The position numbers and the translations under genes are program-made. Below the pieces are notes generated by a model. That model saw only the letters and a list, made by a program, of their open reading frames with translations. It searched no databases and had not been told where the DNA came from. 27,941 nucleotides of DNA from positions 1 to 27,941 of the IMG/VR virus record IMGVR_UViG_3300044613_003920, one strand, 5' to 3'. Shown piece after piece: positions 11,799 through 16,926 of the stretch (its first letter is position 1; each line of letters begins with the position of its first letter). The DNA is from a virus.

Positions 11799-12017
11799 AT
11801 GACCTGTCTTAAAACTATCTGCGAACTCGCCGCCAAAGTTGGTGTCGATTTAACTGGTAAGCTGACTCGTTCAGAAATGAGACGAGTGATATGGGATCAT
11901 TATGACGAGAAGCATCGCGAAGCTTATGCTGCTGGTCTGCGTGATCTAATATGGATAACTCAAGCTGATATTGATCTGCTTGATTCTTTAGAAATTAGCA
12001 GCTTCAGAAAGCCTTAA
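11799..12017 (+). CDS. Hypothetical protein, 72 aa
   Basis: GAAGGAAA precedes the ATG. The product is helical: MTCLKTICELAAKVGVDLTGKLTRSEMRRVIWDHYDEKHREAY, then GLRDLIWITQADIDLLDSLE. The segment GVDLTGKLTRSEMRRVI resembles a short SAP- or helix-turn-helix-like DNA-binding unit, a weak impression only. It is followed after nine bases by tRNA-Leu and tRNA-Glu, with which it probably shares a transcript from leader B. Confidence 0.7.
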   Translation: MTCLKTICELAAKVGVDLTGKLTRSEMRRVIWDHYDEKHREAYAAGLRDLIWITQADIDLLDSLEISSFRKP

Positions 12018-12026
12018 TTTCCTTGA

Positions 12027-12114
12027 GCGGGCGTGGCGAAATTGGTAGACGCACCAGACTTAAAATCTGTTAGGCCGTAGGCCTGTGTCGGTTCGAGTCC
12101 GATCGCCCGCACCA
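12027..12114 (+). tRNA. tRNA-Leu (TAA)
   Basis: Acceptor GCGGGCG / CGCCCGC, anticodon stem CAGA / TCTG with loop CTTAAAA (TAA), long class-II variable arm (GGCCGTAGGCC), T-loop TTCGAGT, discriminator A and encoded CCA. All stems pair. Confidence 0.95.
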
Positions 12115-12119
12115 ATTAA

Positions 12120-12194
12120 GGTCCCTTCGTCTATCGGTTAGGACGCTAGGTTTTCAACCTAGAAAGACGGGTTCGACTCCCGTAGGGACTACCA
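12120..12194 (+). tRNA. tRNA-Glu (TTC)
   Basis: Acceptor GGTCCCT / AGGGACT (first pair G-T), D-arm GTC...GAC, anticodon stem CTAGG / CCTAG with loop TTTTCAA (TTC), T-arm ACGGG-TTCGACT-CCCGT, discriminator A and encoded CCA. Five bases after tRNA-Leu. Confidence 0.94.
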
Positions 12195-12208
12195 ATCACA
12201 TAACCTTC

Positions 12209-12232
12209 GCCCCAGCGAAAACTCGCTGGGGT
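12209..12232 (+). repeat. Intergenic hairpin module 9
   Basis: Stem GCCCCAGCGA / TCGCTGGGGT (outer G-T), loop AAAC, then AGGCGTAGCTAG and ATGGAGAAA. Confidence 0.92.
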
Positions 12233-12261
12233 AGAGGCGTAGCTAGAATGGAGAAAAACAT

Positions 12262-13122
12262 ATGCTACTTCGAATATTCGGAGTTGTTCTGATCGTTGCT
12301 GGTTTCGGTCTGGCAGCGATATCTGGCTATCTGGCGTATTTCGGTTTTGAGCACACCATCAAGCTGCCATTTATCGGTATGATTGGTCCCTTCGTGGCCC
12401 TTTCGCTGGCTTCTCTCGGCGTTGCCGTCGAGGTTGCCTTTCGTCGCCGTAAGTGGTTGGCCTTCGTGCCCCTGTTCGCTCTGATGGTTGTTGCTGGTTT
12501 GATCGATAAGAATGGTGGCGAGATCGCCCTCAAGAATATCGTCAACGACGCGACCCAAGGTGACTCTGACCGTAATACTGCCTATAGTACAGCTCTTTCT
12601 ACCAAAGCCGATCTTGAGAAACAGATCGCAGACCTTGAGGCTGAATACAAGGTTATGACTGGTAGCGATATCGCTGCCGCCCAGGAAGTCCTGTTGGCGC
12701 GTGGTCTGTATGTTGATGCGGCTGGAAATCCGATGCCCATCGACGGAAAGCGTGGCCCCTTTACGTTGAAAGCTATGGCTGATCGTGGAAAGGCTATCAC
12801 TGCGGAACTGGGTAATGTCCGTAGTGATCTTAAGAGTGCGACGGCAACGGTCGCCTCTGGTGCTGCAGTTACTGAAGCACCCTTTACCCTCCACCAAGCA
12901 GAGCTCTATGCTCTGATGATCACAGTCATGTCTGTGCTCTTTGCGATGGCTGGTTCTTTCGTTTACGGCGGTTTCGGCGACGATGAGCCGAATATCGATG
13001 AAGAAATCGAGCAGGTCGAAGAAATTGCTTCCAAGATGGAAAACAATATCGTTCGCCTTGCAGAGCACTTCGGTGCCTTCGAATTCGACGATGAGCCTGC
13101 AGCCAAGCGCAAGCGTGGATAA
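12262..13122 (+). CDS. Four-span membrane protein with peptidoglycan-binding-like segment
   Basis: A 286-aa integral membrane protein. Hydrophobic segments lie at about 4-27, 36-59, 66-82 and 213-237. Between the third and fourth is a soluble part of ~130 residues: a coiled coil (STKADLEKQIADLEAEYK, about 113-130), then AQEVLLARGLY...DGKRGPFTLKAM (about 140-172), which follows the LxxxGxY...DGxxGPxTxxAV pattern of PG_binding_1 domains. The C-terminal tail is acidic with a basic end. If the loop is periplasmic, it could touch the cell wall, fitting superinfection exclusion or lysis timing (inference). The DNA is more GC-rich than most neighbours, suggesting recent acquisition. Module 9 provides its ribosome-binding site. 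Confidence 0.8.
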   Translation: MLLRIFGVVLIVAGFGLAAISGYLAYFGFEHTIKLPFIGMIGPFVALSLASLGVAVEVAFRRRKWLAFVPLFALMVVAGLIDKNGGEIALKNIVNDATQGDSDRNTAYSTALSTKADLEKQIADLEAEYKVMTGSDIAAAQEVLLARGLYVDAAGNPMPIDGKRGPFTLKAMADRGKAITAELGNVRSDLKSATATVASGAAVTEAPFTLHQAELYALMITVMSVLFAMAGSFVYGGFGDDEPNIDEEIEQVEEIASKMENNIVRLAEHFGAFEFDDEPAAKRKRG

Positions 13123-13149
13123 TCGACCCGTAAGGGTGGCACTACCTCT

Positions 13150-13173
13150 ACCCCTGCTCAAACGAGTGGGGGT
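13150..13173 (+). repeat. Intergenic hairpin module 10
   Basis: Stem ACCCCTGCTC / GAGTGGGGGT (with T-G and G-T pairs), loop AAAC, then AGTCGTAGTTAG and ATGGAGAAA. Last copy of the array. Confidence 0.9.
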
Positions 13174-13200
13174 AGAGTCGTAGTTAGAATGGAGAAACAA

Positions 13201-13518
13201 ATGGCTGATATTGAAATTGTTGCATCTGATGGACATGGAATCTACCTTCCTCAGCATGTCGCCGGATCTTGCGGCGCTGAGTTGTTTCCGATAAGGAACA
13301 ACCCAAAGAATGCAAACCAGCTTAAAGAATGCATCAACATTCTTATGAGTGGTCCTACAAACAACGACTATTGGGAAGCTTGGCACTGGGTGTTGGATAA
13401 TGCCTGCATAAAAGTCAATCGTTCGCGTTGGTCTCTTTACCAAGACGGAGATTGTTGGGCTATTCCAATGAACAAAAAAGGTCGTCAAGAGGCCGCAAAA
13501 TTGTTTGGCTGGGAATAA
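13201..13518 (+). CDS. Hypothetical protein, 105 aa
   Basis: The ATG at 13189 is part of the ATGGAGAAA ribosome-binding site, so the start is 13201 (MADIEIVASDGHGIYLPQHVA). Visible features are a central WEAWHWVLDNACIKVNRSRWSLYQDGDCWAIP, rich in Trp and with a D-G-D turn, and a C-terminal helix (KKGRQEAAKLFGWE). Short phage proteins of this layout (alpha/beta, Trp-rich, ending xxLFGWE) are familiar as hypotheticals, but I cannot name a function. It is followed by the 61-aa gene after 11 bases. Confidence 0.75.
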   Translation: MADIEIVASDGHGIYLPQHVAGSCGAELFPIRNNPKNANQLKECINILMSGPTNNDYWEAWHWVLDNACIKVNRSRWSLYQDGDCWAIPMNKKGRQEAAKLFGWE

Positions 13519-13529
13519 TGGAGAAATAT

Positions 13530-13715
13530 ATGATAACGCAGACACGTTATGAGATATTTGGTGAGCTCAAAAACGGAGAGGTTGTTCACTGTTTCGTTTG
13601 GCGAGGAACTCCTGAAGATGGTATTCGCCGAGCCGAGAGAGACGCAAGACTTTTCGGTAAATCTTTTAAAAGGTTTTGGAGCCAACCTATTCAGGTTCAA
13701 CAAACATTCGTCTAA
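13530..13715 (+). CDS. Hypothetical protein, 61 aa
   Basis: Uses ATGGAGAAA as ribosome-binding site, but without a hairpin, since it follows the previous gene at 11 bp. The true start is the ATG at 13530 (MITQTRYEIFGELKNGEVVHCF). Beta-hairpin-like N-terminus, then a helix (PEDGIRRAERDARLFGKSFKRFW). No family recognised. A strong intrinsic terminator follows and closes the whole module array. Confidence 0.7.
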   Translation: MITQTRYEIFGELKNGEVVHCFVWRGTPEDGIRRAERDARLFGKSFKRFWSQPIQVQQTFV

Positions 13716-13719
13716 ATTA

Positions 13720-13747
13720 AAACCCAGCCCAGCGCTGGGTTTTTTTT
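13720..13747 (+). terminator. Strong intrinsic terminator
   Basis: Stem AAACCCAGC / GCTGGGTTT, 5-base loop and a run of eight T. It ends the early module array before a new promoter. Confidence 0.92.
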
Positions 13748-13756
13748 CATTTTTGT

Positions 13757-13785
13757 TTGACTTCTCGGAATCAATAAGGTATAAT
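13757..13785 (+). promoter_or_regulatory. Sigma70 promoter TTGACT-N17-TATAAT
   Basis: Near-consensus promoter 10 bp after the terminator, 33 bp before the 104-aa gene. AATAAGG precedes the -10; the promoter at 14873 has the same feature. Confidence 0.88.
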
Positions 13786-13817
13786 TAATATGTTGTTTCG
13801 CTGAATAGGATTATATT

Positions 13818-14132
13818 ATGTCTGACGACGTTTTCTATATTCGTACTGGTGATAAGATCGGTAAGCCTTTTCGGTTTGGGTTCTTTTCTAGATTGGCATT
13901 TCTGAGTTTCGTCATATACACTTCATATATCACATATGAATATTTTCGCGTTGATGCCATGAAAGCTGAGATAGCTAAACTGCGAAACTTTACCCAAGCT
14001 AAATATAACTTGATAGAAAAATATGATGAAGCTATCGGTCAAATAAACTCAGCCAATATTGATTACGTCAACTTCATGCGTATGATAGAAAACGTCCAAC
14101 AAACAGAGGATAAAGATGCAAAATCTCGTTAA
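13818..14132 (+). CDS. Single-span membrane protein with coiled coil, 104 aa
   Basis: First gene behind the promoter at 13757; AGGA lies about 8 bases before the ATG. A short N-terminus (MSDDVFYIRTGDKIGKPFRFG) leads to one hydrophobic helix (about 23-44, FSRLAFLSFVIYTSYITYEYF), then ~55 residues of helical, likely coiled-coil sequence (AMKAEIAKLRNFTQAKYNLIEKY). It has an inner-membrane anchor and probable periplasmic rod, reminiscent of spanin or receptor-binding inhibitor layouts, but no family match. Its end overlaps the next gene by 17 bp, so the two are probably coupled and may interact. Confidence 0.75.
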   Translation: MSDDVFYIRTGDKIGKPFRFGFFSRLAFLSFVIYTSYITYEYFRVDAMKAEIAKLRNFTQAKYNLIEKYDEAIGQINSANIDYVNFMRMIENVQQTEDKDAKSR

Positions 14133-14511
14133 TGAAAACTTAAAAAAAGCTCTAGAGCTCACACGTCTAGAAGAAACCATCAATAGAGATCTGAGCAGAC
14201 TACGCGAAGAAATTAGTTTTATCGGAAAAACTGTTAACAGCAAAGTGCAGCAGCTGGAAAAAGTTAAAGCTGATATCATTGAGATTCAAAAAGAAACCAG
14301 CGCTTATATTATGACAGGCAAGTGGCTTATGAAAGAAGAACCAGCTAAGGCTGATGTCTTATCTGGCATACCAGCTACTTCAGCCGCTGTGATACTTCCC
14401 GCTCTTCATAGGAATAGTCTTTGGAACTCTTTGAAAAATACGCTCAAAAATATATGGAATTTCTTCTCGAAGAAGCGAAAGGTCAAGAACCAGTCAAATC
14501 CAGTAGAATAA
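14116..14511 (+). CDS. Coiled-coil protein, 131 aa
   Basis: Starts within the membrane-protein gene upstream, with GAGGATAA as ribosome-binding site. Residues about 1-70 form a long heptad-rich helix (LKKALELTRLEETINRDLSRLREEI...). The middle holds a short hydrophobic Ala/Pro stretch (SGIPATSAAVILPAL), and the C-terminal part is basic (SLKNTLKNIWNFFSKKRKVKNQ). No signal peptide. It may be the soluble partner of the preceding membrane protein. The final 91 bp overlap the deaminase gene in another frame, which is unusual even for a compact phage. Confidence 0.7.
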   Translation: MQNLVNENLKKALELTRLEETINRDLSRLREEISFIGKTVNSKVQQLEKVKADIIEIQKETSAYIMTGKWLMKEEPAKADVLSGIPATSAAVILPALHRNSLWNSLKNTLKNIWNFFSKKRKVKNQSNPVE

Positions 14512-14834
14512 GAGCAGGTCTGGTTTATAAAAATCAACTTCTTTGTGTTGGTCAGAATAAACTAAAAAGCCATCCGTTTCAGAAAAGATTTGGTAAAAAC
14601 GAATCGGCTATCTATCTTCATGCTGAAGTTGATTGTATTGTAAACGCTATCCGCAGTAATATCCCTCTTTCTGATATCTCAAAAAGCAGTTTGATCGTGG
14701 TTCGAATTAAGAAAAATGTCAACGAGTGGATAGTAGCTACAGCAAAACCTTGTTCTGGTTGCCAGAGAGCTATAGCTCATTTCGATATAAACAAAGTTTT
14801 GTATACAACAGACAACGGAACTGATTATTTATGA
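14421..14834 (+). CDS. Cytidine/deoxycytidylate deaminase-like protein
   Basis: A 137-aa zinc-dependent deaminase-fold protein: HAEVDCIVNAI (H67, E69) and KPCSGCQRAI (C111, C114) are the classic H-A-E and P-C-x-x-C zinc and catalytic motifs. It is shorter than T4 dCMP deaminase (about 190 aa) and lacks an obvious allosteric segment. The target could be free dCMP/cytidine or a base in nucleic acid. The frame opens at a TTG (14421) with TAGGAAT eight bases upstream; the ATG at 14454 has no ribosome-binding site. The catalytic core begins near residue 30, so even the ATG start would keep the fold. It overlaps the preceding gene by 91 bp. Confidence 0.72.
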   Translation: MELFEKYAQKYMEFLLEEAKGQEPVKSSRIRAGLVYKNQLLCVGQNKLKSHPFQKRFGKNESAIYLHAEVDCIVNAIRSNIPLSDISKSSLIVVRIKKNVNEWIVATAKPCSGCQRAIAHFDINKVLYTTDNGTDYL

Positions 14835-14872
14835 ATAAGAACCAACTGGTAGTTTATTCTCAGAAAATTAGA

Positions 14873-14902
14873 TTGACTTTTTTGCAAAAAATAAGGTATT
14901 AT
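14873..14902 (+). promoter_or_regulatory. Sigma70-like promoter TTGACT-N18-TATTAT
   Basis: Good -35, 18-bp spacer, AATAAGG before the -10 as at 13757. It lies 29 bp before the 96-aa gene. Confidence 0.7.
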
Positions 14903-14930
14903 ATGTGGTTGCTGTTCGATAAGGTTGATG

Positions 14931-15221
14931 ATGAGTCTCGATAAGTTTTTCGATATAGATGTTGCTGAAAAACAAAGACGTATATGTGTAGCTCTGTGGG
15001 CTTGGGCTTATGAGCAGCATTCAGATTCAATTGTCTCAGACGCTAAGTTTGACGACACCTGCAAAAGAATAGACACAAGTATTGAAACTGGCAACATTCT
15101 TTTGGATAATTTTTTCAAAAGAGAATTTAGCCCCCATACTGGACAATGGGTACATAAGCATCCTGAGAAACACAAACTAGAAGCTTTATATCAAAGATTG
15201 AGAAAGACGAAAAATGGTTGA
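14931..15221 (+). CDS. Hypothetical protein, 96 aa
   Basis: Three in-frame starts lie close together (TTG 14925, ATG 14928, ATG 14931). AAGG at 14921 fits the last one best. The product (MSLDKFFDIDVAEKQRRICVALWAWAYEQHSDSIVSDAKFDDTCKRID) is helical and ends FFKREFSPHTGQWVHKHPEKHKLEALYQRL. The SDAKFDDTC stretch faintly recalls the start of NAD-dependent DNA ligases (SDAEYDxL), but there is no adenylation motif, so I do not assign it. Similar small proteins are known to me as phage hypotheticals. It is followed by an overlapping gene. Confidence 0.72.
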   Translation: MSLDKFFDIDVAEKQRRICVALWAWAYEQHSDSIVSDAKFDDTCKRIDTSIETGNILLDNFFKREFSPHTGQWVHKHPEKHKLEALYQRLRKTKNG

Positions 15222-15432
15222 TGAGTTTATTGTTGGACACAAATATCGATTCGTTGGAAACAGATTACACCCAAGAAACTATTATGGTGCAACCAGCAAC
15301 ACGTTGTTTACTTGTGTTGCTTCTGGCGAAAGGTATGTCGTTTTGTATTGGGATGCCAGAGTTTGCGGTAAAAAAGAAACCACTATAGTTGCAGAACACG
15401 GAACGAATAACTGGACTTTGGTTGATCGCTAA
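15214..15432 (+). CDS. Hypothetical beta-rich protein, 72 aa
   Basis: Overlaps the previous gene by 8 bp. The product MVDEFIVGHKYRFVGNRLHPRNYYG...LFTCVASGERYVVLYWDARVCGKKETTIVAEHG alternates beta strands and turns, like a small SH3- or Tudor-type barrel. The pattern GxxYRFVG...FxCVAxGxxxVVLxW is typical of short phage proteins without assigned function. The ribosome-binding site is weak (GACGAAAA), so translation probably depends on coupling to the preceding gene. Confidence 0.7.
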   Translation: MVDEFIVGHKYRFVGNRLHPRNYYGATSNTLFTCVASGERYVVLYWDARVCGKKETTIVAEHGTNNWTLVDR

Positions 15433-15453
15433 ATAATAAAAGGAATTCGCTTC

Positions 15454-15759
15454 ATGAGGAACAACTCTATGGAAAAGAAAAGCCAAAGAAAAACAAAACG
15501 CAGAACAGCTGCTTATAACGGAAAACCTTTGACTCTTCGATATAGAAAGCAGTTTCTTGAGCAGATGATGTGTGGCGAAACAAATTTGCCAGATCCATTT
15601 AATCATCCAGTAGGAAACATACCAGACTACTTTATAGAGATTTTGCAGTCTACCTTTGATTATATGAAGCTTAAGAAAAATCAGGCCAAAGTTTATTATG
15701 ATGAAGATGACGACAACGTTTACTTTAAGATTGTTCCCAATCTAGAGAAAACTCCTTAA
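15454..15759 (+). CDS. Hypothetical basic protein, 101 aa
   Basis: AAAGGAATTC precedes the ATG at 15454. A second ATG at 15469 has GAGGAAC in front and would shorten the protein by five residues. The N-terminus is basic (KSQRKTKRRTAAYNGKPLTLRYRKQF). A middle part, FNHPVGNIPDYFIEILQSTFDYMKLKKNQAKVYYDEDDDN, ends in an acidic turn and a final beta strand. No family recognised. tRNA-Gly follows after four bases, so gene and tRNA may share a transcript. Confidence 0.72.
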   Translation: MRNNSMEKKSQRKTKRRTAAYNGKPLTLRYRKQFLEQMMCGETNLPDPFNHPVGNIPDYFIEILQSTFDYMKLKKNQAKVYYDEDDDNVYFKIVPNLEKTP

Positions 15760-15763
15760 CAAT

Positions 15764-15838
15764 GCGGACGTGGTCTAGATATATGGGCCTTGGTCTTCCA
15801 AACCAAAGAGGCAGGCGAGATACCTGTCGTCCGCTCCA
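15764..15838 (+). tRNA. tRNA-Gly (TCC) with non-canonical D- and T-loops
   Basis: All four stems pair (GCGGACG / CGTCCGC; GTCT / GGGC with wobbles; TTGGT / ACCAA; GCAGG / CCTGT). The anticodon loop CTTCCAA reads TCC, with discriminator T and encoded CCA. Two universal features are missing: the D-loop (AGATATAT) has no GG pair and the T-loop (CGAGATA) has no TTC. The normal D-loop/T-loop contact cannot form in the usual way. It may be a specialised or impaired tRNA. Its 3' half is copied at 16512-16551. Confidence 0.75.
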
Positions 15839-15839
15839 A
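15800..15839 (+). repeat. 40-bp direct repeat, left copy (3' half of tRNA-Gly)
   Basis: Exact match to 16512-16551. It starts at the base next to the anticodon and ends one base after CCA. Together the copies bracket the methyltransferase islet. Confidence 0.97.
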
Positions 15840-15883
15840 TCCCCCCTAACTTTGAAAAGGATTAAATATGATAGGACAGTACG

Positions 15884-16492
15884 ATGAAAATTGAGCTAGG
15901 CACCGATTCCGGTGATTATGAATTGCTGCGCGAGGCGGTGCAGTTGGCGCCGAACGGCTACTACCTTGCCACCGAGATCGGCGTGCGAGAAGGCGGCTCC
16001 ACCCAAATGATTATGGAAGAGCTTGCCGCGAAGAAGTTTCGCGGGATGCTGACCCTGATCGACCACTACGGTGGGATGCCGCAATGGCACTCGGATACAG
16101 AGTGTGTCGTGCTCGACTACACGAACGAAATGCGTAACCGAGCGATGTCGTCGATCTACCAGTTGGCCAACCACCACAAGATCAACTTCCAGTTTTTCAA
16201 TCTGGCCGACGACGACTTCTTCGCCTTCTTTCCAGACGGCGTACCGATCTATAGCGGCGGTGTGCGGATGTTGGTGAACGAATACTGTTTCGCTCACTTG
16301 GACGGCCCGCACCGCGTAGAACTGGTGGAGAAGGAAGCCGCGTTTTTCGCACCACGCATGGTGAGGGGTGGTGTGATCGTCACTGACGACATCCAACTCT
16401 TCAACTTCAAACAGTTCACCAAGTTCGCCAAGACTATTGGCCTAGAGCTTGTGAAGAAGGGCGGCCTCAAAGCGGTGTTCCAGAAGCAATGA
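15884..16492 (+). CDS. Class I SAM-dependent methyltransferase, horizontally acquired
   Basis: A 202-aa protein with the Rossmann-type methyltransferase pattern: EIGVREGGST (about 31-40, SAM-binding motif I), LTLIDHYGG (about 57-64), FAHLDGPH (about 137-143) and GGVIVTDD (about 162-169). This is the layout of the Methyltransf_24 group, whose members methylate small molecules, sugars or lipids; the substrate here is unknown. It is not obviously a DNA methyltransferase (no DPPY-type motif). The DNA is far more GC-rich, with GC-ending codons, than its AT-rich neighbours, marking transfer from another genome. It lies alone between two 40-bp copies of the tRNA-Gly 3' half. AGGA sits eight bases before the start. 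Confidence 0.85.
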   Translation: MKIELGTDSGDYELLREAVQLAPNGYYLATEIGVREGGSTQMIMEELAAKKFRGMLTLIDHYGGMPQWHSDTECVVLDYTNEMRNRAMSSIYQLANHHKINFQFFNLADDDFFAFFPDGVPIYSGGVRMLVNEYCFAHLDGPHRVELVEKEAAFFAPRMVRGGVIVTDDIQLFNFKQFTKFAKTIGLELVKKGGLKAVFQKQ

Positions 16493-16511
16493 CGTTGTCG
16501 CCTCGAAGCTA

Positions 16512-16551
16512 AAACCAAAGAGGCAGGCGAGATACCTGTCGTCCGCTCCAA
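16512..16551 (+). repeat. 40-bp direct repeat, right copy (tRNA-Gly 3' remnant)
   Basis: Exact copy of 15800-15839 without any 5' tRNA half before it, as left by integration or recombination at a tRNA gene. Confidence 0.97.
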
Positions 16552-16565
16552 AGGACAATATCTTG

Positions 16566-16913
16566 ATGAAGTTTTCCTTTATAAAAGAAACCAGAAAATG
16601 GGTTGTCGATACATTCGGCAAAGAATCAATCTTAAACAAAAAGATTCGTAATGAGAGATTTCTGGAAGAGTGTCTAGAATTGGTGCAATCTTGCAACATG
16701 ACTAAAGAGGATGCTTCCAAGATTCTTGATTATGTTTATTCCAGACCGAAAGGAAAAATGGAACAAGAAGTTGGCGGTGTAATGGTTACTTTCGCCGCCC
16801 ATGCTAGCTGTTATAATTATGATCCAGATTTTTGCGGCAAGTTAGAAATAGCTAGATGCTGGAAAAAGCAAGAAGAAATTAGACAGAAAAATTCTGAAAA
16901 GCCAAACCTATAA
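16566..16913 (+). CDS. MazG-like NTP pyrophosphohydrolase
   Basis: A 115-aa all-alpha protein with the MazG-type pattern RFLEECLELVQ (about 31-41, the EExxE metal site) and MEQEVGGVMVTFAA (about 65-78), ending in EIARCWKKQEEIRQK, a layout known from phage MazG-like proteins. These enzymes cleave (d)NTPs to (d)NMP and pyrophosphate. Substrate choice (dATP/dGTP, or alarmones) cannot be read from sequence. A TTG at 16563 is in frame, but the ATG at 16566 has AAAGGACA in front. It is followed after 13 bp by a GMP reductase homologue, so the pair may act in sequence on purine nucleotides. Confidence 0.75.
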   Translation: MKFSFIKETRKWVVDTFGKESILNKKIRNERFLEECLELVQSCNMTKEDASKILDYVYSRPKGKMEQEVGGVMVTFAAHASCYNYDPDFCGKLEIARCWKKQEEIRQKNSEKPNL

Positions 16914-16926
16914 TAAAGGAATTGTT

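Noticed and set aside
12265-13545. 426-codon open frame on the - strand
   Set aside because: It is antisense to the four-span membrane protein and the next gene. It has no start signal, its product has no domain, and every credible gene in the window is on the + strand. It arises from the GC-rich codon pattern of the sense gene.
14831-14944. 37-codon frame overlapping the deaminase stop as ATGA
   Set aside because: It covers a good promoter (14873-14902) and the start of the next gene, and its product has no coherent character; more likely chance.
14931-15221. Fragment of an NAD-dependent DNA ligase (SDAKFDDTC)
   Set aside because: Similarity is limited to a few residues and the adenylation KxDG motif is absent.
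15896-16396. Long - strand frame opposite the methyltransferase
   Set aside because: Shadow of the GC-rich sense gene; the product is a low-complexity His/Val pattern without ribosome-binding site.
15884-16492. DNA-modifying methyltransferase
   Set aside because: No DPPY/NPPY or cytosine-C5 motifs; the motifs fit small-molecule or sugar-type methyltransferases.
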